Assembly (NCBI GenBank): GCA_039026295.1 | Contig: JBCCMP010000176.1 | Span: 1 to 9,740, forward strand | Direction of reading: 5' to 3' | Source: Thermohalobaculum sp039026295 | Lineage (GTDB): Bacteria > Pseudomonadota > Alphaproteobacteria > Rhodobacterales > Rhodobacteraceae | Length of the DNA stretch: 9,740 nucleotides | Shown here: one piece after another, positions 1-4,388 of the stretch | Layout of the letters: each line of letters opens with the position of its first letter | Numbering within the stretch: position 1 is the first letter of the stretch | The notes under the pieces: generated by a model | Databases searched by the model: none | The model's input: only the letters and a program-made list of their open reading frames with translations | What the model was told of the DNA's origin: nothing | Made by a program: the position numbers and the translations under genes

Positions 1-30
1 GAGAATCGCAGCTTGGTGCACTATGGCCTT

Positions 31-69
31 TTGCCGCCGACATTTCGACAAATCGCCTGTCGGCGGCAA
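31..69 (-). terminator. Inverted repeat after the methyltransferase gene, possible terminator
   Basis: A perfect 11-bp inverted repeat lies 20 nt beyond the stop codon of the minus-strand methyltransferase gene. The arms are at 31-41 and 59-69 (TTGCCGCCGAC and its complement), with a 17-nt loop. The loop holds a small ATTT/AAAT stem at 42-53. Position and strength fit a transcription end point for the minus-strand operon. No run of T follows the stem on either strand, so it is not a canonical intrinsic terminator. It could be a 3'-end stabilising hairpin, or a bidirectional element serving a gene left of the window. Bases 1-30 show no recognisable gene. Confidence 0.4.
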
Positions 70-88
70 TACAGTTGCCACCAGAGCG

Positions 89-796
89 TCAGGGCTTGCG
101 GAACAGTCCGCAAAACGACTCGCCGTGGCCCCATCGTGCGGTTCCCAAGATTAATAGTAGAGCCCAGTTGATTGGGCCGAGCGGGAGCTTGTTGAGCCAG
201 GGAATTCCAGAGAAGAAAGTCGATCCGGTGTAGAGTGGTTCAAAACCGCCATCCACACCGAGTTGGATCCATTCGTCCATGCCCTTAAGGCTGACATGGT
301 CGTCCCGATAGCCGGTCCAGCGATCTTTCATCACCCGCGCACCAAGACCTGTCAGGTTCGGTGTTGTAAACAAAAACAGCCCGCCCGGCTTGAGAGCGTT
401 CCGGGCGGTCGCCACCATCCTTTCCGGGTCATAGAGGTGTTCGATCACCTGGAACGATGCAATCGCGTCGAAGCGCGTCTGACCGAAACCGAATTCCTCG
501 GCATTACCCTGAATGATTTGCCCATCCGGAACGCGGCCGAGGGTTTCCTCCACCAGCCTTGGATCATATTCGACACCGAAAAGGCTCGCAGCGGGAAACC
601 ACTCTTTGGCAGTTTTTAAGAAGTACCCAGAGCCCGTGCCGACATCCAACAGACTGATCGGTTCGTTCTTCGGTAGGTGACGGGAAAGCATCCGCAGATA
701 AGCACGGTACGTCAGCCGCCGCTTGAAAGAATGCCATGCGGTGTCCTGCTCCAGATAAGGTGTCTCGGATGTCAGATCGACGCTAACCTTTGGCAT
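89..796 (-). CDS. Class I SAM-dependent methyltransferase (UbiG/Methyltransf_23-like)
   Basis: The predicted 235-residue soluble protein has a class I methyltransferase Rossmann fold. Motif I is LLDVGTGSG at residues 49-57. The acidic residue that would bind the SAM ribose is in GVEYD at 74-78, and the later block FQVIEHL at 115-121 is followed by the typical KPGG turn before a TTPN segment. This set matches the UbiG/Methyltransf_11/23 group. As the last gene of a minus-strand polysaccharide operon it probably methylates a sugar or lipid-linked intermediate; the substrate is inferred only from context. The reading frame stays open back to a GTG at 934, directly after the upstream stop. I chose the ATG at 796 because the conserved fold starts there, and the extra 46 codons cover direct repeats and a strong hairpin and look non-coding. 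The Shine-Dalgarno sequence is modest (GGA about 9 nt upstream). Family call is firm; start and substrate are less so. Confidence 0.85.
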   Translation of the reverse strand: MPKVSVDLTSETPYLEQDTAWHSFKRRLTYRAYLRMLSRHLPKNEPISLLDVGTGSGYFLKTAKEWFPAASLFGVEYDPRLVEETLGRVPDGQIIQGNAEEFGFGQTRFDAIASFQVIEHLYDPERMVATARNALKPGGLFLFTTPNLTGLGARVMKDRWTGYRDDHVSLKGMDEWIQLGVDGGFEPLYTGSTFFSGIPWLNKLPLGPINWALLLILGTARWGHGESFCGLFRKP

Positions 797-851
797 GGTC
801 GTTTTTCCGGCGGGTTGTTTCGTGTTCAAGTACCACGATTGATTGCAGGCT

Positions 852-876
852 GCTTTCCTGCGCAGAGCAGGAAAGC
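852..876 (-). repeat. Perfect 10-bp hairpin between the flippase-like and methyltransferase genes
   Basis: The arms GCTTTCCTGC (852-861) and GCAGGAAAGC (867-876) are perfectly complementary around a 5-nt loop. The hairpin sits in the 138-nt spacer between the stop at 935 and the chosen methyltransferase start at 796. No T-run follows on either strand, so full termination is doubtful. An attenuator, RNA-processing site or mRNA-stabilising stem are alternatives. It argues against the longer GTG start at 934, since a coding segment would not be expected to keep such symmetry. Confidence 0.5.
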
Positions 877-879
877 GAT

Positions 880-907
880 CGTTGATCGCGGGATTTCCGT
901 TGATCGC
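880..907. repeat. Pair of 10-bp direct repeats in the spacer
   Basis: CGTTGATCGC occurs at 880-889 and again at 898-907, 18 bp apart, next to the 852-876 hairpin. This may be a leftover of a duplication or a tandem protein-binding site. Nothing in the sequence decides between these. Confidence 0.35.
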
Positions 908-934
908 AGCATTTCGATGACATCCCAAGCGCAC

Positions 935-2008
935 TCACCGAGCAAGCCTGCTTCTAAGCGTCAAAAACATGATCATCAGGATGGCAATGATCATCAATGG
1001 GGCAAATGGACCAATGTCCTGCCACACTGATGCGATAACTGCGACGGCGAGCGAAGCAAGCACTGTTGCCAGGAATATCTTCCAAAGGCGGGTGAGTTGT
1101 TCCAATGCGAAGAAGTTTGATGCGGCAGTATAGAGGAACCGGATAAGCAAAAGCAGCCCGGCAGCAGCCGCTTCTGTGTACGGGACGTGCAGGATCGTCC
1201 CAATGACGATGCCAAAGTAAACGCAAGACGCCAAGCATAAAAGCATAAGAATTCTGCCAGCCCAAGCCGTCTTGCCGGCGTTCCGGTGGAGGCCGACCGT
1301 CGCCAGTCTGAGCAAAACTGCTGATGAAAGCGAAACAACTGGCTGAAAGGCAGTGTAGAGCTTTAGCGCCCCATCCGGCGAGAAGCGTAGCATAAGCGCA
1401 ATGACAAACCCGTCGGCGCTGGGGGACTGGCGTTTCGTTGCGTTCAGGAAACCGCGCCCCCGCCGGTGGAGCGTGGTCCGGGCAGACAGTCCAAGACATC
1501 CCAGGACGCAAAGCCACGACATGGCGTTCACGGTCGGGTTGACATGCTGAGTGGCCAGTGCGCCCAACATGTTTGCGCCCAGAAGCATCAAGAACAGCAC
1601 GGAATAGGTGATCAGTGACGCATTATAACTGTTGAGGTATCGGGCGGCCATCCGTTCCTCAAGCGCGGCGAAGTAAAGGATCAGGACGAACACGATTGTC
1701 GGCGGGGTGCTGTTGATCGCGGTCATGACCAGCAGGAAGACAAAGGCCGGCCAGAACAGTGTTCCGGCGGAAACCGCGTGCGGATGCAGGTACATCATGG
1801 CCGTCGGGCGCAGGCGGTTCATGGATCTGTTGACCATCGCGCCGATAAGGGCCGCGATAAAGGACGACACCAGAAATTCGCGCAGCGCCTCGTCGCTGAC
1901 CAGATCGAACACTATAATCGTCATCCTTGCCAGCCACGTCCCGAGGCCAGCAAACACAACGGTCACGCCCGCCTTCAGAACGGTGATGGGCACGGATCGA
2001 GAAGGCAT
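935..2008 (-). CDS. Polytopic membrane protein, probable short Wzx/MOP-type polysaccharide flippase
   Basis: A 357-residue, strongly hydrophobic protein with roughly 10-12 membrane segments, at about residues 8-35, 45-60, 82-98, 102-117, 130-152, 160-177, 198-210, 219-238, 252-272, 280-300, 309-329 and 331-351. The second half, a segment reading LYTAFQPVVSLSSAVLLRL (218-236) followed by paired hydrophobic helices, resembles the C-terminal half of MOP-superfamily oligosaccharide flippases. The usual length is 420-480 residues, so this one is short. The start at 2008 gives a TGATG overlap with the upstream glycosyltransferase stop, with GGGA and AGG just before it, pointing to translational coupling. 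The ATG at 2047 is possible but would overlap the glycosyltransferase by 40 bases. Inferred role: moving a lipid-linked sugar unit across the inner membrane. A Wzy-like polymerase or an acyltransferase-like membrane protein cannot be excluded. Confidence 0.55.
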   Translation of the reverse strand: MPSRSVPITVLKAGVTVVFAGLGTWLARMTIIVFDLVSDEALREFLVSSFIAALIGAMVNRSMNRLRPTAMMYLHPHAVSAGTLFWPAFVFLLVMTAINSTPPTIVFVLILYFAALEERMAARYLNSYNASLITYSVLFLMLLGANMLGALATQHVNPTVNAMSWLCVLGCLGLSARTTLHRRGRGFLNATKRQSPSADGFVIALMLRFSPDGALKLYTAFQPVVSLSSAVLLRLATVGLHRNAGKTAWAGRILMLLCLASCVYFGIVIGTILHVPYTEAAAAGLLLLIRFLYTAASNFFALEQLTRLWKIFLATVLASLAVAVIASVWQDIGPFAPLMIIAILMIMFLTLRSRLAR

Positions 2009-2928
2009 CACCTGTTCCCGGATACGGTGTCGAGGACTGGCAGCCAATGCCTCTGGAATGCACTTGGTCCGAAGCTGTTCTCGAAGGTCTGGCGAAAGAC
2101 GGCCTCGTCGCGTTGTGGAGCGGCTTTCGCGATATCACGGATTTTGAGCGAAAGCTCGGCGTCCGACAGCGATTCATCCACGATGTGTAGATACCCACCC
2201 CAGTCTTCCGTCGCCCAAGCGTCGTTCGCGCCGACGATTACTGGCACCATTGCGCTCAACGCGTCCGGCGTCACACCGCTTTGCGCATGGGCACGGCGGT
2301 AGATGTTAACGACGAAGTCGGTCGTTTCGAGAAAGTCGCGTTTAGCGGCCTCGGATCGATCGGCACCTGACGGGAAGAAACGCGGTTTCAAACCGTATTG
2401 GTCGAGACGCTTGAAGCCATAAAGGAATCGGGTTTCATCAAGCCTGCCCAGATAGCTTACGCGGCCATCTTCGGCATGATCTGGGGTGACGGGATCCAGT
2501 TGATACTGCAGTGGAAAGAAGTTCTGCCCGTACTTCCCTGCATTGGGTCGCGACGGTGTTCCGATCGATGTCGATAACGCGCCGAACATGAACTCGGCCA
2601 AGCAGACCTGAACACTGTAGGCGAGGCTGTTGTTGATCCTTTTGTGCCCGAACCCCATCGGCTCATGATTCATCCAGATGACCCGTCTTCGCCGGAGCCG
2701 GTAGATCAGCGCGATGGCAAGATTTACCATGCTGACATTGTATATCAGGACAGCGTCGGCGGCATTCACCCACGCCCACTTGGCGCCCTGAACCAGCCCA
2801 CGCAGGCCGGAGATCGGAGTATGCAATGCAGCAGAGTGTTGTTGCGTTGAACTGATCCTGTCGGCCAGAACCGCGCATTCCTTTTGCGTTCCGATCCTGT
2901 GAGCGCCGATTACAATATCAACGTGCAT
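2008..2928 (-). CDS. Divergent GT-B/GT4-like glycosyltransferase
   Basis: The 306-residue protein has an N-terminal Rossmann-like half with alternating hydrophobic strands (DIVIGAH 4-10, AVLIYNVS 59-66, RRVIWMNHEP 81-90). The C-terminal half resembles GT4 enzymes: YLGRLDE (159-165), YGFKRL (170-175) and a block ending in AMVPVIVG (226-233). GT4 enzymes usually run to about 350-400 residues, so it is compact. The classic E-x7-E nucleotide-sugar motif seems to be replaced by serines at 217 and 225 (SGVTPDALS). It probably adds a sugar to the lipid-linked intermediate made by the phosphoglycosyltransferase encoded upstream. There is no signal peptide, consistent with a cytoplasmic, membrane-associated enzyme. 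The ATG at 2928 is the first usable start: the frame upstream reaches a TAA at 2962-2964 with no other start codon. Its Shine-Dalgarno sequence is weak. Confidence 0.65.
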   Translation of the reverse strand: MHVDIVIGAHRIGTQKECAVLADRISSTQQHSAALHTPISGLRGLVQGAKWAWVNAADAVLIYNVSMVNLAIALIYRLRRRRVIWMNHEPMGFGHKRINNSLAYSVQVCLAEFMFGALSTSIGTPSRPNAGKYGQNFFPLQYQLDPVTPDHAEDGRVSYLGRLDETRFLYGFKRLDQYGLKPRFFPSGADRSEAAKRDFLETTDFVVNIYRRAHAQSGVTPDALSAMVPVIVGANDAWATEDWGGYLHIVDESLSDAELSLKIRDIAKAAPQRDEAVFRQTFENSFGPSAFQRHWLPVLDTVSGNR

Positions 2929-3186
2929 CGCATTCGATTCTGTTCTGAGTGCGCCACCGACTTACAGTGCCCGCGATGCGGCGCTTGAAGGCGCGAGACG
3001 CTTCGCTGCCGTTCCGTGCAGATCGAAGCGCTGGTCCGCTAGTCCTATCCAAGCGTTCTGTCAATCTGGGTCAGTCAGGTATTCTGCCTGGTGTGGTCGA
3101 AAGAGCGATTGGCCCGGATCCCCGCGGTCTGGCTGTCAAGCTTTGCCGCGCTGTGCCCACGAGCTAAACCCCATGAGTCGTGGTAA
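2929..3186. other. 258-nt spacer between two minus-strand polysaccharide genes
   Basis: No convincing gene is visible on either strand; the 72-codon plus-strand frame here resembles nothing known. On the minus strand two TTGACA hexamers occur at 3134-3139 and 3059-3064, but neither has a good -10 box at the right spacing. A 7-bp inverted repeat (CGCTTCG 2999-3005 with CGAAGCG 3024-3030) would lie in the leader of the glycosyltransferase mRNA. The spacer is long for this operon and may carry a promoter or leader, or be the scar of a lost gene. Confidence 0.4.
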
Positions 3187-3852
3187 TTATCTTGCGCCGT
3201 AACCTGTCAGTACAACCCGGACGGTTTGTACCAACACATAGAGTTCCATTCGAAAGCCCATGTTGCGGATGTAGTGCATATCATAGCGCAACTTAGTCCG
3301 CGTGCTTGAGGCATCGTCCGCATATCCCTGTGCGACCTGGGCCAGCCCGCTGAGGCCGGGACGCACGTTCTGCCGCAGGCGATATCCTGCGATTGTTTCA
3401 GAGAACGTCTGATAGAAATTGGGTTGCTCCGGGCGCGGGCCGATGAAACTCATGTGCCCCAGCAGGATGTTTATGACCTGTGGCAACTCGTCGATCCGCT
3501 TGGACCGCAGCATTGCCCCGAAACGGGTAATGCGATGGGCCTCGTCAGTCGCAAAACGCGCATCGCCTGCCGCACCGGTCATCGTTCGAAGCTTAAGAAT
3601 ACGGAAAGGACGTTCATTTCGCCCGATCCGCATTTGCGTGAAGAACAGCTTGCCTGGATTCAGCCAGGCATTCACGCACCAGACAACGAAGCAGATAATT
3701 CCGACTGGCAGCAGCAAAGCGACCGACAGGGCAATGTCGCATCCACGTTTGATGAAAGGAAAAGCGGAAATTCTCTGGCGTTGGAGTCGGCTCGGCAGAA
3801 AAGCTCTGCTGGCAGCGCCTTCGGCAGCGTTTCGAACGCCAAGATCCGACAT
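3187..3852 (-). CDS. Bacterial sugar transferase (monotopic phosphoglycosyltransferase, initiating enzyme)
   Basis: This is a PF02397 enzyme that transfers a sugar-1-phosphate from a nucleotide sugar to undecaprenyl phosphate, the first step of repeat-unit assembly at the inner membrane. In the 221-residue form starting at 3852: the KRGCDIALS segment and the single re-entrant membrane helix span about residues 35-63, with a helix-breaking Pro at 49; the FTQMRIGRNERPF block is at 71-83; LKLRTM is at 86-91; the catalytic Asp-Glu pair in RIDELPQ is at 121-122; and SFIGPRPE and RPGLSGLAQV follow at 135-142 and 164-173. The size fits the small PglC-like group rather than the long WbaP form. The ATG at 3852 has GGAG nine bases upstream, whereas the ATG nine codons earlier (3879) has only a poor site, so I prefer 3852. 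It heads the minus-strand operon and is divergent from the autokinase gene. Confidence 0.92.
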   Translation of the reverse strand: MSDLGVRNAAEGAASRAFLPSRLQRQRISAFPFIKRGCDIALSVALLLPVGIICFVVWCVNAWLNPGKLFFTQMRIGRNERPFRILKLRTMTGAAGDARFATDEAHRITRFGAMLRSKRIDELPQVINILLGHMSFIGPRPEQPNFYQTFSETIAGYRLRQNVRPGLSGLAQVAQGYADDASSTRTKLRYDMHYIRNMGFRMELYVLVQTVRVVLTGYGAR

Positions 3853-3909
3853 TGGCGACGTCTCCGATCGAAAATTCATACCCGGCTTTGTTCGAAAGCC
3901 TGTCTACGC

Positions 3910-3937
3910 TTGAATGATCTGAGGATCGCCTCTTCAA
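3910..3937 (-). repeat. Bulged inverted repeat in the phosphoglycosyltransferase leader
   Basis: Outer arms TTGAA (3910-3914) and TTCAA (3933-3937) enclose inner arms GAGG (3921-3924) and CCTC (3929-3932), with six unpaired bases on one side. It would lie in the 5' leader of the minus-strand mRNA, between the predicted promoter at 3962-3990 and the start codon at 3852. It is too short to be strong evidence of regulation alone. Confidence 0.25.
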
Positions 3938-3961
3938 CGATCCCCCCCGTGCTGTGAACAC

Positions 3962-3990
3962 ATTTTCAACAAAATTTGCCGAAAAGTCAA
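3962..3990 (-). promoter_or_regulatory. Predicted sigma70-type promoter for the minus-strand polysaccharide operon
   Basis: Read on the minus strand, TTGACT (3985-3990, five of six consensus positions) is followed after exactly 17 bases by GAAAAT (3962-3967, four of six). Transcription would begin near 3955 and leave a leader of about 100 nt before the phosphoglycosyltransferase start at 3852. It is the best canonical promoter match I found on the minus strand upstream of this operon. The AT-rich stretch between the boxes is compatible with a real promoter. Confidence 0.45.
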
Positions 3991-4135
3991 CGTGATGCGG
4001 GGAGCTGGCCGGAATCAGGCAGCATTCTGCTGCAGCGCACAATTCCATGGCGGCGCGGAGCGATAAAATGCGCGCTATACGTGTCATGCGTGGCGAATCG
4101 CTCACACATTTCAATCAGATCTAACTTTTTTGCGG

Positions 4136-4157
4136 ACAAACACGGACCGGTGTTTGT
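4136..4157. promoter_or_regulatory. Operator-like palindrome in the divergent region
   Basis: Perfect 8-bp arms ACAAACAC (4136-4143) and GTGTTTGT (4150-4157) flank a 6-bp GC-rich spacer. The 14-bp centre-to-centre spacing and the position between two divergent promoters are typical of a dimeric regulator's binding site. No regulator gene is present in the window, so the protein is unknown. A T-run lies just upstream at 4125-4131. Confidence 0.45.
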
Positions 4158-4227
4158 ATCATGACAATTGGAATATTGCCCGGAGAAGGCCTTCAGCCGA
4201 TCCGGCAGAGAGACCGCACATGAATGC

Positions 4228-4253
4228 GGCGTTAATGTGGCGGTTATGATAAC
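4228..4253 (+). promoter_or_regulatory. Possible autokinase-gene promoter with 11-bp-spaced direct repeat
   Basis: GGCGTTAATG (4228-4237) and GGCGGTTATGA (4239-4249) form an imperfect direct repeat with a spacing of one helical turn. The second copy contains TATGAT (4245-4250), a five-of-six match to the -10 consensus, about 140 nt upstream of the autokinase start. No recognisable -35 box lies at the right distance, so an activator binding the repeats is a reasonable inference. A simple coincidence is also possible. Confidence 0.3.
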
Positions 4254-4315
4254 ATGCTTATGGACTGCAGTGGGCCAGAGCCAGGCTGGATCGCCCTCCG
4301 AAACCTGATCGGATG

Positions 4316-4360
4316 CGATGTCCATAGGCTCGATGTCCAAAGGTTCGATGGCATCCTCGG
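4316..4360 (+). repeat. 15-bp tandem repeat in the autokinase leader
   Basis: Units 4316-4330 and 4331-4345 (both beginning CGATGTCCA) agree at 13 of 15 positions. A third unit at 4346-4360 keeps CGATG and little more. The repeat places an ATG every 15 bases in one frame, all upstream of the real start at 4389. The period is a multiple of three, so it would code for a five-residue repeat if translated. Confidence 0.5.
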
Positions 4361-4380
4361 ACTTCACGGGGAGCAGGTAG
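4318..4380 (+). CDS. Possible 20-codon upstream ORF before the autokinase gene
   Basis: ATG at 4318 opens a frame of 20 codons, with two MSxGS pentapeptide units and then MASSD, ending at TAG 4378-4380. The stop overlaps the AGGA ribosome-binding site (4379-4382) of the autokinase gene, so a ribosome finishing this ORF would stop on the next gene's landing site. The ORF's own Shine-Dalgarno sequence is weak (GGA close to the ATG). It may be a translational control element, or chance coding across a tandem repeat. No known peptide is recognised. Confidence 0.18.
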   Translation: MSIGSMSKGSMASSDFTGSR

Positions 4381-4388
4381 GATAAGCG

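Larger units (their letters stand above)
3853..4388. other. Divergent control region between the phosphoglycosyltransferase and autokinase genes
   Basis: This 536-nt stretch holds no gene I can support and must carry the starts of both transcription units. Besides the separately listed promoter, palindrome, direct repeat and tandem repeat, it contains: GAGCGAT (4058-4064) repeated inverted as ATCGCTC (4097-4103); the 10-bp palindrome GAAGGCCTTC (4185-4194); GCCG-ATC-CGGC (4196-4206); CACAT/ATGTG arms (4217-4221 and 4235-4239); and the odd palindrome GTTATGATAAC (4243-4253). A 142-codon open frame on the minus strand (3987-4415) overlaps most of it, but it overlaps the autokinase start and resembles no known protein. 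The density of symmetric sites suggests several regulators act here. Confidence 0.6.

Noticed and set aside
1659..2198. Long frames antisense or alternative-frame to the flippase-like and glycosyltransferase genes
   Set aside because: They are Arg/Ser/Pro-rich shadow frames over genes with clear membrane or domain patterns and show no motifs of their own.
3059..3139. Two TTGACA hexamers as sigma70 promoters on the minus strand
   Set aside because: Neither has a -10 box with more than two or three matching bases at 16-18 bp, so they are mentioned only within the spacer entry.
2949..3167. 72-codon plus-strand frame in the spacer
   Set aside because: No Shine-Dalgarno sequence, no similarity I can recognise, and it runs against the surrounding operon.
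3953..3971. CRP/FNR-like site beginning TGTGA in the minus-strand promoter region
   Set aside because: The second half site is poor and at the wrong spacing; the symmetry is not better than chance.
4232..4247. CtrA-like site (two TTAA-type half sites)
   Set aside because: The spacing is 8 rather than 7 and the second half is TTAT, so it misses the consensus in both respects.
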